NCBI GenBank assembly: GCA_947371775.1
Contig: CANBQX010000015.1
Coordinates: 1-23,071, forward strand
From: Comamonadaceae bacterium
GTDB taxonomy: Bacteria; Pseudomonadota; Gammaproteobacteria; Burkholderiales; Burkholderiaceae_C
DNA length: 23,071 nucleotides
Reading direction: 5' to 3'
The notes under the pieces were generated by a model. That model ran no database searches. It was not told where the DNA came from and saw only the letters and a list, made by a program, of their open reading frames with translations. A program made the translations under genes and the position numbers. Numbering within the stretch: the first letter of the stretch is position 1; the number at the start of each line of letters is the position of its first letter. Shown one piece after another: positions 8,722 to 15,648 of the stretch.

Positions 8722-8735
8722 TGAAAGCGCTTTCA
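8722..8735. promoter_or_regulatory. LacI-family operator upstream of GH81-GH16
   Basis: Second perfect copy of TGAAAGCGCTTTCA. Its centre is 150 bp from the centre of the copy at 8572 and its end is 41 nt before the GH81 ATG. Flanking bases are also shared with the copy at 13098 (a 20-bp identity, 8719-8738 versus 13095-13114), so these two sites are more alike than either is to 8572. Confidence 0.87.
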
Positions 8736-8776
8736 TAATCGACCCCTTGAATTTGACCTTGCGCTAGGAAGTGACC

Positions 8777-11041
8777 ATGTCTTTGTTTCGCGGCTTTTGT
8801 TTGACTGCCTTGTGCGCTGTAGGCGCCATTTCCAGCCTGTGGGCACAACCGGTTCGTCTGGGCGCAGGCGCCTATGTGCTGGCGCCCAAAGGTGGCGACC
8901 ACGCAGTGCCTGCGGCGCCCTTTCGCACTGCCGCGATGCTTCAACAAGCCGCGCCTACCAACCAGTGGTATTCGGCGTTGATCTTCAGTGCCAAACCCGA
9001 GGTGTTATTTGCCCACCCGCTTACCGTGCAGGCCAGCAAAACGGGGCTAGAAATCGCGTTGCCCAGCAAAAGCGTGGTGCCCACCGAGCGGCGCGACGTA
9101 GAAATTCATTACCCGCACACCGATCCCTTGTTGGTCTCGCCCACAGCCTTTGTGGCCGGCCAGCCCAAGCTGGCCAAAGCAGGTGACTGGTCTATTGACA
9201 TCGCCTGGGGCGAAGGCGCCAGCCAAATGACGGCCACAGTGGCCCACGGCAGCCCCTACGTGCACTTTGTGCTGGCGCAAGGCGACCTTCGCCTACAACT
9301 GCCCGCGGCCTCACTACGCATAGCCGCGGCCGACGCCCGTGTGCTGGCACTGAACGTCAAAGGCAAGACCTACGCGCTGTTCGGCCCGACGGGCGTGCGC
9401 TGGGAAGCCATCTCGCCCACCGAGTGGATAGGCCACTTGCCTGCTGGCAAAGGCTATGCATCTGCCGCCGCACTGCCAGACGCCAACGCGGACACCCTGG
9501 CCTTGTTCACCCGCCACGCCTACGCCTTTTTGCAAGACACTCGGGTGGACTGGAAGTTTGACGAAGCGCGCTCCGTGCTCACCAACACCTACACCGCCAC
9601 TACCCGTGTCATGGAGGGCGAGCAGGCCACCACCTTGCTGGGCTTGTACCCGCACCAATGGTTTAACAACGCCACTCTGGCGGATCGCCTCGGGCCCGGC
9701 TACGACACTTTGCGCGGCAAGATCCGCTTGTTGCCCGGCAACAGCTTTCAGACCACCAAGACCTACAAAGGCTTTGTGCCCTTTTGGCCCGGCATCGCCG
9801 AAGGCACCCGGGGTGCCGAGCTGCGCGAGCTGCTGAAAAACGACCAGCGCAATGCGCGTCGCATGATGCTTGAAATTGGCACCGGCCCTTATTGGCAGGG
9901 CAAAGGTCTCCAGCGCATTACCAAGCTGATGGACGTGGTGGAACAGCAAGGCGACATGGAAGGCCGCGACCAGCTACTCAAATTGCTCAAAGGCCGCGTA
10001 GAACAGTGGTTCTCGGGTGACAACGCCAAAACCTACTTCCACTACGACAAAGCCATGGGCACGGTGGCGGGCTACCCCGAGGAGTATTTCAGCGTCGAGC
10101 AGATGAACGACCACCACTTTCATTACGGCTACTGGATTCGTGCGATGGCCGAGATCGCGTTGCGCGACCCGGCGTGGGCCTCCAAGGCGCAATGGGGCGG
10201 CATGGTAGACCTGCTGGTGGCCGACATTGCCACGTCCAAACGCGGTGGTGCCGACTTCCCCTTTGTGCGCAACTTTGACCATTACGAGGGCCACTCCTGG
10301 GCTTCGGGCATAGGCCTGGGGCCGTTTGGCAACAACCAGGAGTCCTCGTCGGAGGCCATCAACGCCTGGGCGGGGCTGATTCTGTGGGCGCAAGTCAACG
10401 GCGACACCGCACTGCGCGATCTGGGCGTGTACCTTTACACCAACGAGATCGACGCCATTAACCACTATTGGTTTGACATCCATCACCTCGTATTCCCACC
10501 CGAATACCAAAACGTGGAAACCAGCATGTTGTTCGGCGGCAAATACGCGCACAACACCTGGTGGATTGACGAGCCCCGGCAAATCAAAGGCATCAACCTG
10601 TTGCCCATCACCACAGCATCCACCTACCTGGCCACAGACCCTGCGTTTGTCAAACGCAGCGTGGCCACCCTCAAGCCCGAGACCGATGTGTTTTCGTCGC
10701 GCGGCAAGACCGCCAAGCCCGTCGACATTTGGCAAGACCTTTTTGCCAAGTACCTGGGCCTGGCCGACGCCGACGCAGGCCTGGCGAGTTGGGATCGCTG
10801 GGGCTCTTTCGAGCTCGGCGACACCCGCAGCCACGCCTTGCACTGGCTGGTGAGCTTGCAAAAAATGGGCACTCCTGACTTTGACGTGACCGCAGACACC
10901 ACCCTGTACAGCGTCTTCAAGCGCGCCGATGGTCGTAAGACCTACCTTGCCTACAACGCGGGCAAAACACCATTGGAAGTGCACTTTAGCGACGGCAAAA
11001 CGCTGCAAGTGGCACCCGGCGCTCTTGGGCAAACGCAGTAA
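8777..11041 (+). CDS. GH81 endo-beta-1,3-glucanase, secreted
   Basis: 754-residue glycoside hydrolase family 81 enzyme (inverting endo-beta-1,3-glucanase). A Sec signal peptide is visible at residues 1-23 (probable cleavage LWA|QP) with no usable lipobox, so it should be released to the periplasm or secreted. Family motifs are DHHFHYGY (445-452; D445 is the expected catalytic acid), NFDHYEGHSWASG (499-511) and NNQESSSEA (519-527; E522 and E526 match the two conserved glutamates, the base among them). The segment WWIDEPRQIKGINLLPIT is also typical. The start is set at ATG 8777 because TAGGAA (8765-8770) is spaced properly for it. A GTG at 8771 would abut that SD. It is first in an operon with GH16 (79 nt downstream). 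Confidence 0.95.
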   Translation: MSLFRGFCLTALCAVGAISSLWAQPVRLGAGAYVLAPKGGDHAVPAAPFRTAAMLQQAAPTNQWYSALIFSAKPEVLFAHPLTVQASKTGLEIALPSKSVVPTERRDVEIHYPHTDPLLVSPTAFVAGQPKLAKAGDWSIDIAWGEGASQMTATVAHGSPYVHFVLAQGDLRLQLPAASLRIAAADARVLALNVKGKTYALFGPTGVRWEAISPTEWIGHLPAGKGYASAAALPDANADTLALFTRHAYAFLQDTRVDWKFDEARSVLTNTYTATTRVMEGEQATTLLGLYPHQWFNNATLADRLGPGYDTLRGKIRLLPGNSFQTTKTYKGFVPFWPGIAEGTRGAELRELLKNDQRNARRMMLEIGTGPYWQGKGLQRITKLMDVVEQQGDMEGRDQLLKLLKGRVEQWFSGDNAKTYFHYDKAMGTVAGYPEEYFSVEQMNDHHFHYGYWIRAMAEIALRDPAWASKAQWGGMVDLLVADIATSKRGGADFPFVRNFDHYEGHSWASGIGLGPFGNNQESSSEAINAWAGLILWAQVNGDTALRDLGVYLYTNEIDAINHYWFDIHHLVFPPEYQNVETSMLFGGKYAHNTWWIDEPRQIKGINLLPITTASTYLATDPAFVKRSVATLKPETDVFSSRGKTAKPVDIWQDLFAKYLGLADADAGLASWDRWGSFELGDTRSHALHWLVSLQKMGTPDFDVTADTTLYSVFKRADGRKTYLAYNAGKTPLEVHFSDGKTLQVAPGALGQTQ

Positions 11042-11120
11042 ACCCGGCAAGCGAATTCTTTTTTTTCTGGCCGACCTGCGCACCAGTGCCGCAGTGGATC
11101 GCACCTTCTGAAAGCTATCC

Positions 11121-12992
11121 ATGCGTCTTTTGCAATCCACGGTGTGGAGCATGGCGGTGTGCTGCGCCTTGTTGGCAACGGCCTGCGGCGGCGGGGCAGG
11201 CTCCGATGCAGCCCCTCCCCCTACCACCACACCACCCGCCAGTGACTGGGTGCTGGACTGGAGCGACGAGTTCAATGGCAACGCCTTGGACAACGCGATC
11301 TGGACGCATGACATAGGCGCGGGAGGCTGGGGCAACAACGAGTCTCAGTACTACCAGCCCAACAACGCCGTCGTCAGTGGCGGCTATCTCACCATCACCG
11401 CCCGGCGCGAAAATGTCGGGGGTGCGCCCTACACGTCGTCGCGTATTCAATCGTCGGGCAAAAAGTCGTTCACCTACGGCCGCTTCGAAATGCGCGCCAA
11501 GCTGCCGGGTAGCCAAGGTCTGTGGCCCGCGTTTTGGTTGCTCGGCAACAGCTGCAACTCTTTTCACCTTTACGGTGGCAACACCGACTGGCCCAGCTGC
11601 GGCGAGATCGATGCCATGGAAATGATTGGTGGCTTAGCAGATGGCTCGGGGGACTACACCACGCACGGCACCTTGCACTACCTGAACGCCCAAAACATCA
11701 ACCCCATGCCCAGCTTTGCCTATCGCAATGCGGCCAAGCTCTCCGACGACTTTCACATCTACCGTGTGGACTGGACTCCGCAAAGCTTTAGCTGGTCAAT
11801 TGACGGTGTGACCTATGGCACCAAGCTCATCACTGCAGACATGGAAGCGTTTCACAGGCCGTACTTCATGCTGCTCAATCTGGCCGTAGGCGGGAACTGG
11901 GGCGGCTGGCCCGACGGCACCACGGTGCTCCCCCAAACCTATGTGATCGATTACGTGCGCCACTACACCCGCAACTGGCCTGCGAAAGGCACGGCGTCCG
12001 GCCTGCCCTCGGTCTGGCATCTGAGCCAAAACCCGCACCTCAATGCAGCAGCGGGCACTGGCACCGGCGCACAACCTGTGGTGACCCTGGCAGATAGTTC
12101 GCTGTCGTGGTACACGCCCTTCTTGAGCGGCAGTTTGGACGCCGGTGCCTGGTCTGCGTCGGTCTGGACGCTGTCCAGCGCAGGATCCACCCCGGTGCGG
12201 GCCCGCATTTACCGCAGAACAAGCGCGGGCGCGGAAACCCTGTTGGGCGAAACCACCGCCAATCCCGCCACATCGGCCAGCGGCAACCACGCCACGCGCT
12301 TTAACTTTGTCAGCGTGCCGGCAATCACCTTGTCCAATGAGTCGGTTCGGCTGGAACTCACCAAGCTCAGCGGCCCCAGTCTGAGTCTGGTCGTCAATGG
12401 CAATGACTTCGACTCCAACCTGTCCATGCCCTGGAGCGCCTCCGGCACTGTGGGTGCATACCCCAGCGAAGCATCGGCCGCATTTCCTACGTCCTCGGGC
12501 ACGACCTCGCCCGGCACCACTGACCCCGCGCCCGCCACGCTGGGCGTTTATGCGGACCACAGTTATGCAGGAACCTGGGCAAGCCTGACCGTGCCACAAA
12601 GCTACAACCAAGGCGTGGTGCAGGCCACCACTACCAGCGCCTTTGAGGGTGCCAATAGCCTGAACTGCACGCTCAGCACCGACGGCAGTGGTTGGCAGTT
12701 TGTCGGGGCGGAGCGCGATCTGAGCGCCTATCAGCATTTGCACTTCATGATCAAAACCAGTAGCGCCGCGCAATGGGTGCGGGTGCGGCTCGCAGGCACC
12801 GGGCCGGTCGGTTGGATTGCGCTTGCGGGCAAGCTCAGTGGTTCGACAGACTGGCAGGAAATCGTGGTGCCCTTGAGTGAATTTGGTGCCGCCGCCCAGG
12901 GCTTGGTGTCTATCCCCTTCAGCATCGAAGCGGTCGGCGGAACACCCAACTTCAGCGCGCAAATCGACCAGATTTACTTCACCACCAACTGA
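11121..12992 (+). CDS. GH16 laminarinase (endo-beta-1,3-glucanase) lipoprotein with two extra modules
   Basis: 623-residue lipoprotein. The signal ends in LATAC, with C22 as the lipidated residue, then GGG and a Pro/Thr linker to residue 40. The GH16 domain is at about 42-285: DEFNG (49-53), the nucleophile and acid/base in GEIDAMEM (E162, D164, E167) and the laminarinase-type segment LNLAVGGNWGG (252-262). The retaining endo-beta-1,3-glucanase assignment is firm. A middle beta-rich module (about 295-445) is not recognised. A Thr/Ser/Pro linker (about 450-472) leads to a C-terminal module (about 472-623) ending AQIDQIYFTTN that resembles the end of the GH17 protein. GAAAG at 11110-11114 serves as SD. 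The gene follows GH81 in the same operon. Confidence 0.95.
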   Translation: MRLLQSTVWSMAVCCALLATACGGGAGSDAAPPPTTTPPASDWVLDWSDEFNGNALDNAIWTHDIGAGGWGNNESQYYQPNNAVVSGGYLTITARRENVGGAPYTSSRIQSSGKKSFTYGRFEMRAKLPGSQGLWPAFWLLGNSCNSFHLYGGNTDWPSCGEIDAMEMIGGLADGSGDYTTHGTLHYLNAQNINPMPSFAYRNAAKLSDDFHIYRVDWTPQSFSWSIDGVTYGTKLITADMEAFHRPYFMLLNLAVGGNWGGWPDGTTVLPQTYVIDYVRHYTRNWPAKGTASGLPSVWHLSQNPHLNAAAGTGTGAQPVVTLADSSLSWYTPFLSGSLDAGAWSASVWTLSSAGSTPVRARIYRRTSAGAETLLGETTANPATSASGNHATRFNFVSVPAITLSNESVRLELTKLSGPSLSLVVNGNDFDSNLSMPWSASGTVGAYPSEASAAFPTSSGTTSPGTTDPAPATLGVYADHSYAGTWASLTVPQSYNQGVVQATTTSAFEGANSLNCTLSTDGSGWQFVGAERDLSAYQHLHFMIKTSSAAQWVRVRLAGTGPVGWIALAGKLSGSTDWQEIVVPLSEFGAAAQGLVSIPFSIEAVGGTPNFSAQIDQIYFTTN

Positions 12993-13064
12993 GGCCCTCA
13001 GAGCCCCTGACCGGCCTAGGGAAAACACCGATCAAAATTTAGGGTAATCCCCTAGCGCATGCCC

Positions 13065-13093
13065 TTGAGCAAACGCATAAATGGTTTTACCAT
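13065..13093 (+). promoter_or_regulatory. Candidate sigma-70 promoter for the unknown lipoprotein
   Basis: TTGAGC (13065-13070), a 17-bp spacer and TACCAT (13088-13093), each 4/6 to consensus. The start site would fall near 13100, inside the operator at 13098-13111, the same geometry proposed for the GH81 promoter. Confidence 0.4.
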
Positions 13094-13097
13094 TATT

Positions 13098-13111
13098 TGA
13101 AAGCGCTTTCA
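13098..13111. promoter_or_regulatory. LacI-family operator upstream of the unknown lipoprotein gene
   Basis: Third perfect copy of TGAAAGCGCTTTCA, 48 nt before the GTG start at 13160. Its presence inside the GH16-lipoprotein gap indicates a separate promoter for the lipoprotein, under the same regulator as the glucanases and porin. Confidence 0.87.
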
Positions 13112-13146
13112 TAAGGTGCTTTTGTTGCCCATTTCATCAAAACCCT

Positions 13147-13152
13147 AGGAGG
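13147..13152 (+). promoter_or_regulatory. Strong Shine-Dalgarno that sets a GTG start
   Basis: AGGAGG, a perfect SD, lies 7 nt before GTG at 13160. It is the strongest SD noted in the window and justifies the non-ATG start of the lipoprotein gene. Confidence 0.85.
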
Positions 13153-13159
13153 CCTTGCC

Positions 13160-14215
13160 GTGTTCCAACTTAGAAATTTCATCACCCTGTCAGCCTGTGC
13201 GCTGGCGACAGCGTCGCTGCTGACAGCTTGCGGTGGGGGCAGCGCCTCTACGCCTCAGTTGACTGCGCAAGCGACGCTGACGGCAGCGGCAGCATCCACC
13301 AGCTTGGCTACCAGCGCTACGACCACTCTCAGCGTATCGGGCGGCAGTGGCACTGGCGCGGTGACCTATGCGGTTGCTTCGGGAAGTTGCACGGTTAGCG
13401 GTACGACTCTCACAGCAGCATCGTCTGCAGGTACCTGCACAGTGACTGCCACCAAAGCAGCGGATTCCACTTATTCGGCCAAGACTTCCTCCGCAATAAC
13501 GATCACTATCACCAGTGCTCCGGCAGTGCTCAACTTCTCCACGGGATTTGCAGCGAACGCGCGAACCATCGAAGCAGGCAAGTTTGGTGGTTACGGTGGC
13601 AGCAACCTTGACAACTGGAATTGCGGAGCACCGGCGTCCTGCGGCGGCGGAGCCGACATCACCCCCTCGGTCACCGCGGCAAACAGCCGGTACTACTCTT
13701 ACTACAGCGTGCCTTCGGCAACAAGCGGTCAATACTCAGGGATCTTTGTTCAGGCGCCTGGCGTAACGGACATCAGCACGAGCGCAGACACCGCTGGTGT
13801 GACAGTCACCAATCAAACCACGATTGCCTTTACCCTTGGTTCCAATCCTGAATTCTTCAGCAATGCAAACCACAATATTGGCGTCATGCTTACCTTAGGC
13901 AAGTACTATTCAGTCAACAATGCCGCCTGCAACATCAAGTTGCTCAAGGTGTTGCCACTGACAGCCCAGGCAGACACAGCTTACACAGCTACCCTGAGCA
14001 CCTTTACCGTGACGCAAGATTGTGGAACTGGTATTTCTACCTCGGCCGGTGCTTTCGCTGTTTCTCCAATATCCCAAGTGGATTTCCAGGCCAACAGTGG
14101 CGGCGCTGCCGTGAGCCAGGGAGGCCTTACCACTGGTGCCAATTCAACAGTGGTTGATCAATACGGTGGTTACCCCACCACATTGGCAGTCAAAGGCGGA
14201 ATTACTTTCCAATAA
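13160..14215 (+). CDS. Unknown lipoprotein with Ig-like and novel C-terminal module; candidate glycan-binding protein
   Basis: 351-residue protein starting at GTG. The lipoprotein signal ends LLTAC (C24), followed by GGGS. Residues about 35-118 form a bacterial Ig-like repeat of a kind common in betaproteobacterial surface proteins (SGSCTVSGTTLTAASSAGTC with paired cysteines C77 and C93). Residues about 124-351 are a Gly/Ser/Thr-rich, presumably beta-sheet module that I do not recognise, with cysteines at 155, 161, 257 and 288 and aromatic patches (RYYSYYS, KYYS) that could contact sugar. No catalytic motif is seen. It is monocistronic between its own operator/promoter and the terminator at 14231. 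Codon third positions look more A/T-rich than in the gsp genes. A surface glycan-binding role, analogous to SusE/SGBP proteins, is a hypothesis only. Confidence 0.8.
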   Translation: MFQLRNFITLSACALATASLLTACGGGSASTPQLTAQATLTAAAASTSLATSATTTLSVSGGSGTGAVTYAVASGSCTVSGTTLTAASSAGTCTVTATKAADSTYSAKTSSAITITITSAPAVLNFSTGFAANARTIEAGKFGGYGGSNLDNWNCGAPASCGGGADITPSVTAANSRYYSYYSVPSATSGQYSGIFVQAPGVTDISTSADTAGVTVTNQTTIAFTLGSNPEFFSNANHNIGVMLTLGKYYSVNNAACNIKLLKVLPLTAQADTAYTATLSTFTVTQDCGTGISTSAGAFAVSPISQVDFQANSGGAAVSQGGLTTGANSTVVDQYGGYPTTLAVKGGITFQ

Positions 14216-14230
14216 AGTTCCACGCCAATC

Positions 14231-14260
14231 AAAAAAAAGGGCACTTCGGTGCCCTTTTTT
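14231..14260 (+). terminator. Strong intrinsic terminator closing the glucan locus
   Basis: A-tract plus GGGCAC, a TTCG tetraloop (14245-14248), then GTGCCC and six T. The stem can extend through A-T pairs, so it may be bidirectional. It begins 15 nt after the lipoprotein stop codon and marks the boundary with the gsp operon. Confidence 0.93.
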
Positions 14261-14293
14261 CTGCCTGGATACTGCCACTCTGATCAGGCAGAA
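14259..14293 (+). repeat. Inverted repeat covering the gspG ribosome-binding site and start
   Basis: TTCTGCCTG (14259-14267) and CAGGCAGAA (14285-14293) are perfect 9-bp complements with a 17-nt loop. The right arm includes the AGG used as SD and the A of the gspG ATG, and the left arm overlaps the T-tract of the terminator. In RNA that reads through the terminator the hairpin would hide the gspG start. Confidence 0.6.
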
Positions 14294-14763
14294 TGAAAAA
14301 CCCGTATTCACCCCCGCAGCGTATGTCGCCCAAACACCTTCGCCCCTCCCCCCTCCAACGCGGCTTCACCCTCATTGAGCTGATGGTGGTCTTGCTCATC
14401 ATCGGCGTGCTGGCCGCGCTTATCGTGCCCAATGTGCTGGACCGGGCAGATGACGCCAAGGTCACGGCGGCCAAAACCGATGTGAGCAATTTGATGCAGG
14501 CGCTCAAGCTCTACCGGCTCGACAACAGCCGTTACCCCAGCACCGAGCAGGGTCTGGCCGCGCTAGTGACAAAGCCCACGGCGGAGCCCGTGCCCCCGAA
14601 CTGGAAAAAGAACCTGGACCAATTGCCCAAAGACCCGTGGGGCAACCCTTATGTGTACCTGAACCCCGGCGTCAAAGGCGAGGTCGACGTGATGTCACTG
14701 GGCGCCGATGGCCAGACCGGCGGCGAGGGCAAAAATGCCGACATTGGCAGCTGGCAGCCCTAA
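14293..14763 (+). CDS. gspG: Type II secretion major pseudopilin GspG
   Basis: Major pseudopilin of the T2SS, 156 residues with a long 24-residue leader. The prepilin peptidase site is RG|FTLIELMVV, with E at mature position 5. Then come the conserved mature sequence DDAKVTAAKTDVSNLMQALKLYRLDN, the YPSTEQGLAALV segment, DPWGNPY and the calcium-binding loop SLGADGQTGGEGKNADIGSW, all diagnostic of GspG. ATG 14323 would give a 14-residue leader but has no SD. ATG 14293 has AGG four bases upstream. It is the first gene of the operon here, and gspC does not precede it. It overlaps gspH. Confidence 0.97.
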   Translation: MKNPYSPPQRMSPKHLRPSPLQRGFTLIELMVVLLIIGVLAALIVPNVLDRADDAKVTAAKTDVSNLMQALKLYRLDNSRYPSTEQGLAALVTKPTAEPVPPNWKKNLDQLPKDPWGNPYVYLNPGVKGEVDVMSLGADGQTGGEGKNADIGSWQP

Positions 14764-15265
14764 GGGCCGCCGCACCCACTGCGCCGCACGCCGCAGCCAC
14801 GGCTTTACCCTGCTGGAGCTGCTGGTGGTGGTGGCCATCATCGCCATCGCCTCTGCCGGTGTGGCCTTGACCCTGCGGGACAACACGGGGTCCAACCTGG
14901 AGCGCGATGCACAGCGCTTGGCTGCCATGCTGGAATCGGGACGCGCGCAGTCGCGCATGCTGGGCACCCCCGTGGTCTGGCATGCCGTGCCGGGCGGCTT
15001 TGTGCTCGACGGCATGAACCCACCCCTGCCTCCCCAGAGCTGGCTCAGCAAAGACACCACCGTGAGCGCTGTGCTGCAGCCCGGCGCAAGTGGTGCCAGC
15101 TCGACGCCCACCGTGACGCTCGGCCCCGATCCCCTGATAGACCCCCAAGCCATTGTGCTGACCTCGCGCAGCCAAACCACTGTGCGTCTGCAACTCGCCA
15201 GCGACGGTCTGCGCCCTTTTGCCCTGGTGCCCGTCGATGCCGTAGCGGGCGCGCCCTCGCCATGA
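14735..15265 (+). CDS. gspH: Type II secretion minor pseudopilin GspH
   Basis: 176-residue minor pseudopilin. The prepilin cleavage site is SHG|FTLLELLVVVAIIAIASAG, with the conserved mature E5 and a single hydrophobic helix. The rest is a variable globular domain, as usual for GspH. The start is placed at ATG 14735 because GAGGG (14725-14729) is correctly spaced. An in-frame ATG at 14708 would only lengthen the leader by nine residues. It overlaps the end of gspG by 29 nt and its stop overlaps the ATG of gspI (ATGA at 15262). Confidence 0.92.
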   Translation: MPTLAAGSPKGRRTHCAARRSHGFTLLELLVVVAIIAIASAGVALTLRDNTGSNLERDAQRLAAMLESGRAQSRMLGTPVVWHAVPGGFVLDGMNPPLPPQSWLSKDTTVSAVLQPGASGASSTPTVTLGPDPLIDPQAIVLTSRSQTTVRLQLASDGLRPFALVPVDAVAGAPSP

Positions 15266-15648
15266 CACGCCAGACACTCCGGTCAGTCCGGTCACTCCGC
15301 AACCACGGCTTTACGCTGATCGAAGTGCTGGTGGCACTGGCCATCGTGGGCGTGTCGCTGCTGGCGGGCTTGCGGGCAACTGGTGCGCTCACGCTGCATG
15401 CCCAGCGCCAAAGCGATGTGCTGCTGGGCCAGCTGTGTGCAGAAAACGCACTGCACCAACTGCGCCTGAGCCGCCAAATGCCCGGCGTGGGCGAGAGCAG
15501 CCGCGAATGCCTGCAAGCCGGTCAAGCATTCACCCTGGTGCTCAATGTGCAGCCCACGCCCAACCCCAACTTCGTGCGGGTGGATGCGCTGGTGCGCAAT
15601 GCCGATGCGCCGGTGCTGCGCGTCTCAACCATCGTGGGGCGCAACTGA
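15262..15648 (+). CDS. gspI: Type II secretion minor pseudopilin GspI
   Basis: 128-residue minor pseudopilin, the usual size. The leader is 16 residues, with cleavage NHG|FTLIEVLVALAIVGVSLLAG. A GspI-like start of the globular region follows (LRATGALTLHAQRQSDVLLGQL, AENALHQLRL). GspI is the core of the pilus-tip complex with GspJ and GspK, whose genes follow in order. Its stop overlaps the gspJ start (TGATG). Confidence 0.94.
   Translation: MTRQTLRSVRSLRNHGFTLIEVLVALAIVGVSLLAGLRATGALTLHAQRQSDVLLGQLCAENALHQLRLSRQMPGVGESSRECLQAGQAFTLVLNVQPTPNPNFVRVDALVRNADAPVLRVSTIVGRN

Noticed and set aside
8771..8776. GTG start for GH81
   Set aside because: It directly abuts the SD (8765-8770); ATG 8777 has proper spacing and starts a good signal peptide.
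11056..11067. T-tract between GH81 and GH16 as a terminator
   Set aside because: No stable stem precedes it; the genes are probably co-transcribed.
9974..11338. 454-codon minus-strand frame across the GH81-GH16 junction
   Set aside because: Antisense to two well-supported glucanase genes and without domain features.
15435..15647. Upstream extension of gspJ
   Set aside because: It would put 71 residues before the prepilin leader and overlap gspI; ATG 15648 gives a normal leader.
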